64,000 bases of DNA from Rahnella inusitata (GTDB taxonomy: Bacteria > Pseudomonadota > Gammaproteobacteria > Enterobacterales > Enterobacteriaceae), in contig NZ_JYDE01000020.1 of assembly GCF_003263515.1 (NCBI RefSeq), positions 170,991 through 234,990 of the forward strand. The letters are read 5' to 3'. Of the stretch, positions 17,203 to 25,505 are shown piece after piece. The position numbers and the translations under genes are program-made. The notes under the pieces are model-generated. The model saw only the letters and a program-made list of their open reading frames with translations. It made no database searches and was not told where the DNA came from. How positions within the stretch are numbered: the stretch's first letter is position 1; each line of letters starts with the position of its first letter.

Positions 17203-17410
17203 GGCGTTAAAGGTACGTTTTGTACGAAATAAGTCAATAGGAGGTGCGAAAGATGAATGAAGGAGCAGGGCGCGGCAATCCTAAACCTCTGAGGATTCGT
17301 ATTTTTAAAAGAGGTTAAGTAGGCAAAAACACCAATTAATACATGACCTTCAGAGACGATAACGGTATCTTGTTTTCGCCAATAATCCTTAATTTTATTC
17401 CTGGTAATAC

Positions 17411-18016
17411 ATGAATTCATTACTCAAAAATCCATCTCGTTTTTGCATGATTCTGATGCTGATGATTTTGGCTGGCTGTTCCAGCAAACCCCATTATAAA
17501 AAATACGATTCGCACGCCTTTGACGACGAAATCGAAGATGCTGCTGATAAATACAAAGTCGACCGGAAACTTGTGAAAGCCATCATTCAGGTTGAATCCA
17601 GCTACAATCCGAAAGCCGTCAGTCCTTCAAACGCCATTGGTCTGATGCAGCTGAAAGCCTCAACCAGCGGTTGTGATGCATACCGATATAAAGGTAAACG
17701 CGGTTGCCCGGACAAAAGCGATTTATATGATCCGGAAACCAATATTGATTTAGGAACGGCTTATATCAGCGCGTTGCAGCATCAGCAACTAAACTGGATC
17801 AACAATCCGGTGACGCGTCGTTACGCCACCGAAGTTGCTTATGCCAACGGTGCCGGTGCCTTGCTTCGGACATTTTCCAGCAATCGCCAGACAGCCATCA
17901 GCATGATTAATCAGTTGTCGCCCGAAGCGTTTCACTGGCACGTCCGCCAGTATCATCCGGCAGCTCAGGCTCCGAGATATATGGCAAAAGTCGAAAAGGT
18001 CTATGCTGGTTTATAG
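17411..18016 (+). CDS. emtA: EmtA (MltE), endo-type membrane-bound lytic murein transglycosylase
   Basis: A 201-residue lipoprotein. The lipobox LAGC puts the modified Cys at 23, followed by Ser-Ser, so it is probably sent to the outer membrane. The SLT goose-type lysozyme fold has the catalytic Glu62 in IIQVESSYNP, the SNAIGLMQLKAST motif, and YANGAGALLRTFSS, all as in E. coli MltE (203 residues). It cleaves peptidoglycan glycan strands internally with formation of 1,6-anhydroMurNAc ends. It stands alone; the downstream gap contains a 16-bp inverted repeat. Confidence 0.9.
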   Translation: MNSLLKNPSRFCMILMLMILAGCSSKPHYKKYDSHAFDDEIEDAADKYKVDRKLVKAIIQVESSYNPKAVSPSNAIGLMQLKASTSGCDAYRYKGKRGCPDKSDLYDPETNIDLGTAYISALQHQQLNWINNPVTRRYATEVAYANGAGALLRTFSSNRQTAISMINQLSPEAFHWHVRQYHPAAQAPRYMAKVEKVYAGL

Positions 18017-18041
18017 TGCAAAACACTCACAGCGGAGAGTT

Positions 18042-18098
18042 CGCTACGTAAATTCTGCAGCATTATGGTACTGATGAAATCTCAGAATTCACGTAGCG
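18042..18098. repeat. 16-bp near-perfect inverted repeat between emtA and the cupin gene
   Basis: CGCTACGTAAATTCTG (18042-18057) and CAGAATTCACGTAGCG (18083-18098) pair at 15 of 16 positions around a 25-base loop. No T-run follows the right arm. It could be a transcription-end structure for emtA or a protein-binding site; it is 450 bp from dif. Confidence 0.6.
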
Positions 18099-18143
18099 CG
18101 ATCAATTTCAACCCCGTTTTATTAGCGAGAAAGGTCGTTTTCA

Positions 18144-18509
18144 ATGCCGGATAATATGTTCACGGATTTTCCAGACGAGGCATCCAACAGACAAGCCGAA
18201 ACCTTTGAAATGTTATTAACTCAGCCGGGTGTGCGTATCGAGAGAATCATTTCCACCGGACAATCGAGCCCACCTGATTTTTGGTACTGCCAGCCACAAA
18301 GCGAGTGGGTGTTAGTGCTGCAAGGTTCAGCAGGTTTGTGGCTGAAAGATGAAACCGAAGCGCGGGTCATGAAAGCCGGTGACTTCGTGAATATTCCTGC
18401 ATTCTGTAAACACCGCGTGGAATGGACAGACGCTAAAGAAACCACGGTCTGGCTGGCTGTGCATTACGGAGAAGAAAGGACTGAAGATGAGGCAGGGAAG
18501 TTGGATTAA
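18144..18509 (+). CDS. Small cupin-domain protein
   Basis: A 121-residue single-domain cupin. The first cupin motif is partly seen in EWVLVLQGSAGLWLKDE and the second in KAGDFVNIPAFCKHRVEWT (about residues 75-95), with His91 as one likely metal ligand; other usual His ligands are not obvious. Enterobacterial relatives are uncharacterised. It lies directly beside the dif site, which begins 36 bp after its stop. Function unknown. Confidence 0.82.
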   Translation: MPDNMFTDFPDEASNRQAETFEMLLTQPGVRIERIISTGQSSPPDFWYCQPQSEWVLVLQGSAGLWLKDETEARVMKAGDFVNIPAFCKHRVEWTDAKETTVWLAVHYGEERTEDEAGKLD

Positions 18510-18545
18510 GGAAGTCAGGATTGGCGGTACGTAGTTAGATATCGT

Positions 18546-18573
18546 ATTTAACATAATATACATTATACGTACT
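18546..18573 (-). other. dif: dif site, XerC/XerD chromosome dimer resolution site
   Basis: On the - strand the 28 bases match the E. coli dif sequence I know at 25 positions. The central TGTATA and the XerD half TTATGTTAAAT are identical. All three differences (positions 1, 4 and 7) are in the XerC half, which reads AGTACGTATAA. The site is in a 181-bp gap between the cupin gene and yqfB and lies between the two oppositely oriented Ter sites. XerCD recombine here, activated by FtsK, to resolve chromosome dimers. Confidence 0.93.
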
Positions 18574-18575
18574 TT

Positions 18576-18591
18576 GATTGTAGTAACTAAA
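18576..18591 (+). other. Degenerate Ter-like sequence adjoining dif
   Basis: GATTGTAGTAACTAAA matches 13 of 16 positions of the Ter core GTATGTTGTAACTAAA, beginning 3 bp after dif. It differs within the conserved core, so Tus binding would probably be weak or absent. It could be a relic or chance. Confidence 0.3.
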
Positions 18592-18690
18592 CCGGGATAT
18601 TCGCTTTACTGTCGCTACTACAGTTATTGTGTTGAAATGTGCTCTCAGATTCTCTCAAACGATTTGTCTTTTGGAAATGCAGGAACATTT

Positions 18691-18996
18691 ATGAAAAACA
18701 TCACTTTTTATCGCCGTTTTGAAACCGACATCCTTGCCGGTCGTAAAACAATTACCCTGCGTGAAGCCAGCGATGCAGATTTTGTTGCGGGAGACCAGGT
18801 ACGGGTCAGTCGTTATGAAGATGATGTCTATTTCTGCAATATTGAAGTGACTGGCGTGACGCCGGTGCAGTTTGACGATCTCAACGATACCCACGCGGTA
18901 CAAGAAAACATGACATTACCGGAACTGAAACAGGTCATCAGCGAAATTTATCCGGGGCTGAAAGAACTGTTTATGATTGAGTTTCGCCTGATTTAA
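18691..18996 (+). CDS. yqfB: YqfB, ASCH-domain N4-acetylcytidine amidohydrolase
   Basis: A 101-residue protein that is a full-length match to E. coli YqfB (103 residues). It starts ITFYRRFETDILAGRKTITLRE, with the catalytic Lys and Thr in GRKTITLR, and continues to EQ/QENMTLPELKQVISEIYPG with the conserved Glu. E. coli YqfB hydrolyses N4-acetylcytidine to cytidine and acetate. I chose the ATG at 18691 (AGGAAC upstream) because an earlier Met at 18574 would add 39 unrelated residues and reach back to dif. It is followed by a terminator shared with the convergent HD gene. Confidence 0.93.
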   Translation: MKNITFYRRFETDILAGRKTITLREASDADFVAGDQVRVSRYEDDVYFCNIEVTGVTPVQFDDLNDTHAVQENMTLPELKQVISEIYPGLKELFMIEFRLI

Positions 18997-19006
18997 CTGC
19001 CATAAA

Positions 19007-19040
19007 GCGCGCCGCTTCAACATTGGCGCGCCCTTTTCTT
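19007..19040 (+). terminator. Rho-independent terminator after yqfB
   Basis: GCGCGCC (19007-19013) and GGCGCGC (19025-19031) form a 7-bp GC-only stem with an 11-base loop, followed by CCTTTTCTT. It ends just before the stop of the convergent HD-domain gene. Confidence 0.75.
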
Positions 19041-19042
19041 CT

Positions 19043-19684
19043 TCAACCCTGCCAGCGCGAATTGCGAATAATCGAACAGAAATCCCCTTTAATAAACGCC
19101 GGTTCTTTATCTGCAATCACGTCTGCTTTGACGTTACCGAACGTCGTTTGCGGTTTGTTTTTGATGCCGTCATAAAATGCCTGAATAATATCTTCTTTAA
19201 ACGCCGCCGTTCGCGGATGTGCATCAACCACAGCTTCACGTACATCATCCTGATATACCTGATAATTTAGCCCCAGCACATCCATTTCTACACCTGCTGT
19301 CACCAGTGCAATCACCGGATCCATAAACTCGGGAATTCCAGGTGTGGTGTGTAACGCGATAGCCGTCCAGACTTTATCCATATCCCCGGCGCTGACGCCG
19401 TATTGCTGCATAAATTCCCGTGCGGCATTGGCGCCGTCAACTTCGAAACGTTTATCGCAGCTGCAATTTTCATGAGTCAGCCCCATGTCGTGAAACATAC
19501 AGCCAATATAAAGCAGTTCGTGATCGACCTTCAGTTCACGTTGCTGCCCGGCCAATGCCGCCCAGTAATACACGCGGCTGGAATGATGAAACAATAAATC
19601 TGATTCGGTATCGCGAACTAATTCGGTCGCTTCGCGTGCCATTTTGCTGTCGGGAATGCGGATGCCCTGTATGTTAAGACTCAT
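19043..19684 (-). CDS. HD-domain metal-dependent hydrolase (cyanamide-hydratase-like)
   Basis: A 213-residue HD-superfamily protein. The metal-binding pattern is visible as FHHSSRVYYWA (His), MFHDMGL (His-Asp) and IALHTTPGIPE with a later Asp-rich stretch. The arrangement of HSSRVY and FHDMGL is that of the cyanamide hydratase/HD group found in fungi and bacteria; whether it hydrates cyanamide or acts on a phospho-substrate cannot be told. It is divergently transcribed from a GlxA-type regulator with 115 bp between their starts, suggesting that the regulator controls it. Confidence 0.82.
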   Translation of the reverse strand: MSLNIQGIRIPDSKMAREATELVRDTESDLLFHHSSRVYYWAALAGQQRELKVDHELLYIGCMFHDMGLTHENCSCDKRFEVDGANAAREFMQQYGVSAGDMDKVWTAIALHTTPGIPEFMDPVIALVTAGVEMDVLGLNYQVYQDDVREAVVDAHPRTAAFKEDIIQAFYDGIKNKPQTTFGNVKADVIADKEPAFIKGDFCSIIRNSRWQG

Positions 19685-19799
19685 GATAGTTCTCCTGTCG
19701 GGTTGATTAAAACCAGCTTAAGCCGCAGGATGAATGTCATCAATCGACGTAATATTACGATTTAAGACATTGCGTTGTTCTGCGACAGGAAATCTATTC

Positions 19800-20756
19800 A
19801 TGCTTAAACACATTGTGATTCTGGCCGTGCCTGGCGTGCAGTTGCTCGACGTTTCCGGTCCGCTGGATGTCTTTGCCGAAGCTAATCAGCAGCGTGGTCG
19901 TGAAGTTTATAAACTCAGCGTGATGGCGATGACCGATCCTATTATTACATCCTCGTCCGGCACCCGCCTGCTGGCTGATTTAACGCTGGCCGCCCCGCTT
20001 CCCGCCAATCTGGACACTTTTTTGGTGGCCGGTGCACCAGCGCTTACTCCCTTTATCCATGACGAAATGTTAAAGGAACAAATCTGTCGTTGGAGCCATC
20101 ACGCACAACGCTTCGGTTCCGTTTGCAGCGGCGCATTGCTGCTTGCCGCCGCGGGACTGCTGGATAACCGACGTGTCACTACCCACTGGTCGGTGGTTGA
20201 AAAACTGAGGCTGGATTATCCGCAGGTTTTCGTAGAAGCTGACGCCATTTTTATTGCCGACGGTGAACTGCGAACCGCTGCGGGCGTGACCTCCGGGCTG
20301 GATTTAGCGCTAAATATGGTGGAGGAAGATCTTGGCCGGGAAACGGCATTGGATGTGGCGGCGCAGCTGGTGATGTTCTTTAAACGCCCCGGCGGCCAGC
20401 TTCAGTTTATCCGTCACGGACAAGCCTCGCTGAGTGGCCGTTCTGCGTTACAGGATGTGCAACGCTGGGTGCTAAATTCCCTCGAAAAGCCGCATAACGT
20501 GCAAAGTCTTGCAATGCATATGGGGCTGAGCGCCCGACACGTCACACGCTTATTCAATCAGGAAATAAACCAGTCACCGGCGCAATGGCTGGAACAACAG
20601 CGGGTTTTTCATGCACGGGAGTTGCTGGAAACCGGCGGCCTGGCGATAAAGCAAATCGCCGCACAATGCGGGTTTTCCAGCGTGGATATTCTTCGAAGAG
20701 CCTTTTTACGGCAGTTAAACGTGACACCGTCACAGTATCAAAAACAGTTCTCCTGA
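19800..20756 (+). CDS. GlxA-family transcriptional regulator (DJ-1/PfpI domain plus AraC HTH)
   Basis: A 318-residue regulator. The amino half is a DJ-1/PfpI domain (HIVILAVPGVQLLDVSGPLDVF; SVCSGALLLAAAGLLDNRRVTTHW) and the carboxyl half is the AraC pair of helix-turn-helix motifs (MGLSARHVTRLFNQEINQSPAQWLEQQR; CGFSSVDILRRAFLRQ). The start at 19800 has ACAGGA upstream; an earlier Met at 19734 is less likely. It is divergent from the HD hydrolase gene, its probable target. A perfect matS site lies inside the last codons (20721-20733). Confidence 0.9.
   Translation: MLKHIVILAVPGVQLLDVSGPLDVFAEANQQRGREVYKLSVMAMTDPIITSSSGTRLLADLTLAAPLPANLDTFLVAGAPALTPFIHDEMLKEQICRWSHHAQRFGSVCSGALLLAAAGLLDNRRVTTHWSVVEKLRLDYPQVFVEADAIFIADGELRTAAGVTSGLDLALNMVEEDLGRETALDVAAQLVMFFKRPGGQLQFIRHGQASLSGRSALQDVQRWVLNSLEKPHNVQSLAMHMGLSARHVTRLFNQEINQSPAQWLEQQRVFHARELLETGGLAIKQIAAQCGFSSVDILRRAFLRQLNVTPSQYQKQFS
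20721..20733. other. matS site (MatP binding)
   Basis: GTGACACCGTCAC fits the consensus GTGACRNYGTCAC exactly. It lies within the 3' end of the GlxA-type gene, 2.1 kb from dif. MatP bound to matS organises the terminus macrodomain. Confidence 0.85.
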
Positions 20757-20775
20757 CAGATAATAGTGCGTCAAA

Positions 20776-21345
20776 TCAGGCTTCTTTCGCCACCTGTGCC
20801 CGGCGAAAACAATCCGGATGATGGGTATTGATAAGCCCGGTGGCTTCCATCCACGCATACACTATCGTCGGGCCGACAAACTTAAAACCGCGCTTTTTCA
20901 GATCTTTCGATATACGTTCAGACAGCGCATCTTTGGTTGGAACCGGCCCCTGATGTTGGATAGCTTTACCGCCGATCTGCGCCCAAATCCACTCACCGAA
21001 ATCTTCCCCCGCCTGTTGCATGGCCAGATACATTTTCGCGTTGTTAATTACCGCCATTATCTTGCTGCGAGAACGGATAATATCGGCGTTTTTCACCAGC
21101 CTTTCGATGTCTTCTTCGGTAAATTCGGCGACTTTCTGTGGTTCGAAATTGCAAAACGCCAGGCGTAGCGCATCCCGCTTTTTCAGCACAATGCGCCAGG
21201 ATAACCCTGCCTGAAAGCCATCGAGCATGAGTTTTTCCCACAGCGCGCGGCTGTCTCGTACGGGTTTACCCCATTCTGTATCGTGGTAATTGATCATTAG
21301 GGTGTCCTGAAGGTTCCAGGGGCAACGGATGAGATCATCAGTCAT
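20776..21345 (-). CDS. tag: DNA-3-methyladenine glycosylase I (Tag)
   Basis: A 189-residue protein, near the 187 of E. coli Tag. Hallmarks are CPW at residue 8, YHDTEWG near 20, FQAGLSWRIVLKKR near 45-58, and the C-terminal THHPDC. Cys8, His21 and the final His and Cys correspond to the structural zinc site. The enzyme removes N3-methyladenine from alkylated DNA as the first step of base excision repair. It is convergent with the GlxA-type gene (19 bp between stops) and divergent from tus. Confidence 0.95.
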   Translation of the reverse strand: MTDDLIRCPWNLQDTLMINYHDTEWGKPVRDSRALWEKLMLDGFQAGLSWRIVLKKRDALRLAFCNFEPQKVAEFTEEDIERLVKNADIIRSRSKIMAVINNAKMYLAMQQAGEDFGEWIWAQIGGKAIQHQGPVPTKDALSERISKDLKKRGFKFVGPTIVYAWMEATGLINTHHPDCFRRAQVAKEA

Positions 21346-21563
21346 GACAGGGCTCGGGGGAATGGGTTTGAGGTAGTCTACCCGACCGGGTTTGTTAAAA
21401 ACAAATTAAGACCCTGGGTTGCGTCCCGTACTGGCATTAAGGTCAAAACCTTGGGCTTTCCGCCCAAACAGGCCCAAAGGACGCGTAAACGCAGCCTCTT
21501 TGCCCTGCTAAACAATGATGACATTACAAAAGTTAAAGTGTGCACTTTTTTTAATCTTACCTT

Positions 21564-21586
21564 AAACTGTATGTTGTAACTAATTG
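21564..21586 (+). other. Ter site (Tus-binding) overlapping the tus leader, blocks rightward forks
   Basis: The + strand contains GTATGTTGTAACTAA, identical to the TerB core, including the G of the GC(6) lock pair. The site ends 8 bp before the tus ATG and overlaps the ribosome-binding region. In E. coli TerB lies in the same place and orientation, blocks forks entering from upstream of tus, and lets Tus repress its own gene. The same functions are expected here. Confidence 0.93.
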
Positions 21587-21594
21587 GAGGCGGT

Positions 21595-22530
21595 ATGGCA
21601 GATTATGATTTAATTGCTCGAATGAACGGTTGTTTCAATGAGCTGGAAATGGCGTTGCACGACCTCGGGAACTTCCTGAGTAAGCTGGAATTATTGCAGG
21701 CGCGGGTATTTGCATTGCCGGAAATCGCCAAAGGCGAGGAGCATAATCCTGCCGATAAAATCGCGGTGACCCCTTATATCGGCGAAGCCGCCCAGGAGAT
21801 GGCTTTGCAGCATTTTCAACGGCTGTTCATTCATCATAATAACGAGAATATCAGCAGTAAATCCGCTGTCCGCCTGCCCGGCGTGCTGTGCTATGCCGTT
21901 GATGCTGCTGAACATCAGTCTGCCCTGCTGCTCATCGAAGAAGTGAATAAACTGAAAGCTGAACTCGAGCACATTGTTACCGTGGAATCAGGTCTTGCCC
22001 GCGAGCAGCGATTCGAGTTTGTCCATACCCATTTGCGCGGCCTGATTACGCTTAACGCCTACCGCTCGGTTACTTTCCTCAACGATCCTGATTCGGTGCG
22101 GTTTGGATGGGCGAACAAGCACATTATCAAGAACGTCAGCCGGGGCGAAGTGCTGGCGATGCTCGAAAAAAGCCTCAACGCTGGCCGGGCGGTCTCACCG
22201 TATACCCGCGAGCAGTGGATGGAAAACATTAACCGGGAAATGATTGATGTTAAACGATTACCGGAGCATGCCGCGCTGAAGTTTAAACGCCCTGTGAAGG
22301 TACAGCCAATCGCCCGCGTGTGGTATCGCAACAGTCAGAAACAGGTGCAGCACCCCTGCCCGCTGCCGCTGATCGCGCTGTGCCAGAAAATGCCGATGAT
22401 GCAGGTCCCAAAGTTAGGTGAACTGCCAGATTACGATGTAACCGCCATCAAACATAAATACAAGCCGCAGTCTCAGCCGCTGAGTTTGTTGATTAAACGG
22501 CTGCATTTATATACCGATTATCCTCTGTGA
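21595..22530 (+). CDS. tus: Tus, DNA replication terminus site-binding protein
   Basis: A 311-residue protein, close to the 309 of E. coli Tus, with agreement along its whole length. Clear blocks are HFQRLFIHHNNENISSKSAVRLPGVLCY, HIVTVES, LRGLITLNAYRSVTFLNDPDSVRFGWANKHIIKN, FKRPVKVQPIARVWYRN and QKQVQHPCPLPLIAL. The Lys-rich and RVWY segments correspond to the interdomain beta-strands that fill the Ter major groove. Tus bound to Ter stops DnaB helicase in one direction. GGAGG precedes the ATG by 4 bases. As in E. coli, fumC follows on the opposite strand. Confidence 0.97.
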   Translation: MADYDLIARMNGCFNELEMALHDLGNFLSKLELLQARVFALPEIAKGEEHNPADKIAVTPYIGEAAQEMALQHFQRLFIHHNNENISSKSAVRLPGVLCYAVDAAEHQSALLLIEEVNKLKAELEHIVTVESGLAREQRFEFVHTHLRGLITLNAYRSVTFLNDPDSVRFGWANKHIIKNVSRGEVLAMLEKSLNAGRAVSPYTREQWMENINREMIDVKRLPEHAALKFKRPVKVQPIARVWYRNSQKQVQHPCPLPLIALCQKMPMMQVPKLGELPDYDVTAIKHKYKPQSQPLSLLIKRLHLYTDYPL

Positions 22531-22546
22531 TACGCCGCTATAAATG

Positions 22547-22570
22547 AAAAAAGGCCCGGCAAGCCGGACC
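22547..22570 (-). terminator. Rho-independent terminator of fumC
   Basis: On the - strand GGTCCGGC, loop TT, GCCGGGCC (one G-U pair) is followed by six T. It lies between the convergent stops of fumC and tus. Confidence 0.85.
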
Positions 22571-22598
22571 TCTTAAGGGGAGTGACATCAGAAGGACA

Positions 22599-23996
22599 CT
22601 ACCCCTTCATGCTGCCGACCATGGCTTCCGGGCGAACCCATTCGTCGAACTGAGCTTCGGTCAGGTAACCGAGTTTTAGCGCCGACGCCTTCAGAGTCAG
22701 CCCTTCTTTATGGGCTTTCTTGGCGATTTCGGCCGCTTTATCGTAACCGATGTGCGTATTCAGCGCCGTCACCAGCATCAGCGATTCATTCAGCAGCTGC
22801 GTGATGCGGTCACGATTCGGTTCGATGCCCACGGCACAGTGCTCGTTGAAACCGCGCAAACCATCAGCCAGCAGGCGGACGGATTGCAGGAAGTTGTGGA
22901 TCACCAGCGGACGGAACACGTTCAGCTCGAAATTGCCGGAAGCGCCGCCGATATTGACCGCAACGTCATTTCCCAGCACCTGCGCGCAGAGCATAGTCAT
23001 GGCTTCACACTGCGTAGGATTGACTTTACCTGGCATGATCGAGCTGCCCGGCTCGTTCTCAGGGATGGAAATCTCGCCGATGCCGCAGCGTGGGCCCGAA
23101 GATAACCAGCGGACGTCGTTGGCGATTTTCATCAGTGACGCGGCCAACCCCTTCAGTGCACCGTGCCCATGTACCAGCGCATCGCAGGTGGCCAGCGCTT
23201 CAAATTTATTGGGTGACGTGACGAACGGCTGCTTCGTCAGTTCGGCCAGTGCTTTAGCCACGCGCACCGCGTATTCGGGATGAGTATTCAGCCCCGTCCC
23301 TACCGCCGTGCCGCCCAGCGCCAGCTCCGCGATGTGCGGAATACTGTTTTCAATATGCTTAACGCTGTGCGCCAGCATCGCCACCCAGCCAGAGATTTCC
23401 TGGCCAAGCGTCAGCGGCGTCGCGTCCTGCAAATGCGTACGGCCAATTTTAACGATATCGCGATACGCTTCGGCTTTCGCTTCCAGCGTCTTGTGAAGAA
23501 CCTTCAGCTCTGGCAGCAGCGTCTCGCGCAGCTCCAGAACGGCGGCGACGTGCATCGCAGTCGGGAAAACGTCATTAGAACTCTGACTCTTATTCACGTC
23601 ATCATTCGGATGCACTTTCCGCGCTTCTCCGCGCTCACCGCCAAGGATTTCACTCGCCCGGTTGGCCAGCACTTCGTTCATGTTCATGTTGGTCTGGGTA
23701 CCGGAACCGGTTTGCCAGATCGAAAGCGGAAATTCAGTCGGATGTTTACCGGCCAGCACTTCATCGGCGGCAGCAATAATGGCATCGCCCCGTTCGGCGG
23801 GCAGCAATCCCAGATCCATATTGACGCTGGCGGCCGCACGCTTGGTCAGGGCCAGCGCGTGGATCAGCGCCGGAGGCATTTTTTCCGAGGAAATACGAAA
23901 GTGTTCAAGCGAACGTTGCGTCTGTGCGCCCCAAAGCTTATCTGCCGGAACATCGATAGGCCCCATTGAGTCTTTTTCAATGCGAGTCGCTGTCAT
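22599..23996 (-). CDS. fumC: Fumarase C, class II fumarate hydratase
   Basis: A 465-residue class II fumarase (E. coli 467). Family signatures are [44 protein letters not shown] and the fumarase/aspartase signature [11 protein letters not shown], whose loop carries the catalytic Ser. It interconverts fumarate and malate as an iron-free, oxidant-resistant homotetramer. It neighbours tus as in E. coli; fumA, next to fumC there, is not present here. The ATG at 23996 follows AAGGAGAC. In E. coli the gene is SoxRS-induced; I did not identify a sox box. Confidence 0.96.
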   Translation of the reverse strand: MTATRIEKDSMGPIDVPADKLWGAQTQRSLEHFRISSEKMPPALIHALALTKRAAASVNMDLGLLPAERGDAIIAAADEVLAGKHPTEFPLSIWQTGSGTQTNMNMNEVLANRASEILGGERGEARKVHPNDDVNKSQSSNDVFPTAMHVAAVLELRETLLPELKVLHKTLEAKAEAYRDIVKIGRTHLQDATPLTLGQEISGWVAMLAHSVKHIENSIPHIAELALGGTAVGTGLNTHPEYAVRVAKALAELTKQPFVTSPNKFEALATCDALVHGHGALKGLAASLMKIANDVRWLSSGPRCGIGEISIPENEPGSSIMPGKVNPTQCEAMTMLCAQVLGNDVAVNIGGASGNFELNVFRPLVIHNFLQSVRLLADGLRGFNEHCAVGIEPNRDRITQLLNESLMLVTALNTHIGYDKAAEIAKKAHKEGLTLKASALKLGYLTEAQFDEWVRPEAMVGSMKG

Positions 23997-24243
23997 TGTT
24001 GTCTCCTTAGATACTTATTTTCGAATGAGTGTCAGGTTTTTGCAGGGTTTTCAAAAGCCGTTGGCGCTTACAGGCTTTCATCAGCGGCCAGTCGAGTATA
24101 GTGACATATAAGGCTAACGTATCACTGCGCCCGCTGTAAATGAGAAGAATTGTCATTCACCGCACTTTTTGACCCTTCGCAGTTGTAAAGGCCGCGCCGT
24201 CATTGTTTACTAGCGGGTAGAATTTTCCATTCAGGATGAAGCA

Positions 24244-25425
24244 ATGCAAAAGATGCATAACGGTGTACAAAATTACGCCTGGGGCAGTAAAGACGCGCTG
24301 ACCGAACTTTATGGTATTACGGATCCTCAAGGTCGTCCGATGGCAGAACTGTGGATGGGCGCTCACCCGAAAAGCAGTTCGCAGGTTGAGAATGACGCCG
24401 GTGAGAAAATTTCACTGCGCGAGCAAATCAGCGCCAATCTTGACGAGCAGTTAGGTAAAAAAGTCGCCAAACGTTTTGGTGAGTTGCCTTTCCTGTTCAA
24501 AGTATTGTGTGCCGATCAGCCGCTGTCCATTCAGGTTCACCCAAGTAAAGGCGCTGCCGAACTGGGTTACGCCAAGGAGAACGCCAATGGCATTCCTCTT
24601 GATGCCGCTGAACGTAACTACAAAGATCCCAATCACAAGCCGGAACTGGTTTATGCCCTGACGCCATTCCAGGCAATGAACGGTTTCCGCGAACTGCGTG
24701 AGATTGTTTCTTTATTGCAACCGGTTGCCGGTGCGCATGCGCTGATTGCCAGTTTCCTCTCTTATCCTGATGTCGATCACCTGCGTACGCTGTTTGCCGG
24801 CTTACTGAGTCTGGAAGGCGAAGACAAATCTCGCGCGCTGGACGTGCTGAAATCCGTGCTGAGCAATCAGCACGGCGAGCCCTGGGACACCATTCGCAGT
24901 ATTTCTGAATTTTATCCTGAGGATACCGGCCTCTTCTCTCCGCTGTTGCTGAACGTCATCACGCTGCAACCGGGCGAAGGCATGTTCCTGTATGCGGAAA
25001 CCCCGCATGCGTATCTGAAAGGCGTGTCGCTGGAAGTGATGGCGAACTCCGATAACGTTCTGCGCGCCGGTCTGACGCCGAAATACATCGATATCCCGGA
25101 ACTGCTGGCGAATCTGAAGTTCAACGCCAAACCGGCCAGCGAGTTGCTGACCACGCCGGTGGAGAAAGGCGCGGAGCTCAACTTCCCGATCCCGGTCGAA
25201 GATTTTGCGTTCTCGGTTCACAGCCTGTCTGCGGAACCGCAAACGCTGGAGCAGAACAGCGCCGCCATCGTCTTCTGTATTGAAGGCCAGAGCGTGCTGG
25301 TGAAAGGCGATGAAACGCTGGTGCTCAATCCGGGAGAATCCGGTTATCTGTCTGCCAGCGAGTCGCCCGTTACGGTCAGCGGTAACGGACGCATTGCACG
25401 GGTGTTCAATATCCTCAGTAAATGA
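24244..25425 (+). CDS. manA: Mannose-6-phosphate isomerase, class I
   Basis: A 393-residue zinc enzyme (E. coli ManA 391). It opens KMHNGVQNYAWGSKDALTELYG; zinc ligands are in IQVHPSKGAAELGY (Gln and His), DPNHKPELVYALTPFQAMNGF (Glu) and ETPHAYLKG (His). The C-terminal jelly-roll runs from about residue 300 to the end. It interconverts mannose 6-phosphate and fructose 6-phosphate, feeding GDP-mannose synthesis or mannose use. It is followed by a terminator and then ydgA, the order seen in E. coli. Confidence 0.96.
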   Translation: MQKMHNGVQNYAWGSKDALTELYGITDPQGRPMAELWMGAHPKSSSQVENDAGEKISLREQISANLDEQLGKKVAKRFGELPFLFKVLCADQPLSIQVHPSKGAAELGYAKENANGIPLDAAERNYKDPNHKPELVYALTPFQAMNGFRELREIVSLLQPVAGAHALIASFLSYPDVDHLRTLFAGLLSLEGEDKSRALDVLKSVLSNQHGEPWDTIRSISEFYPEDTGLFSPLLLNVITLQPGEGMFLYAETPHAYLKGVSLEVMANSDNVLRAGLTPKYIDIPELLANLKFNAKPASELLTTPVEKGAELNFPIPVEDFAFSVHSLSAEPQTLEQNSAAIVFCIEGQSVLVKGDETLVLNPGESGYLSASESPVTVSGNGRIARVFNILSK

Positions 25426-25505
25426 TCAATTACTTAAACAAATTGAGGCTAATGGCCTCAATTTGATGAATTATTTACTGATTGAGCTACACTCAGGGGA
25501 CTATT

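Noticed and set aside
23280..23969. 229-residue + strand frame opposite fumC
   Set aside because: Antisense shadow of a fully conserved gene, no ribosome site.
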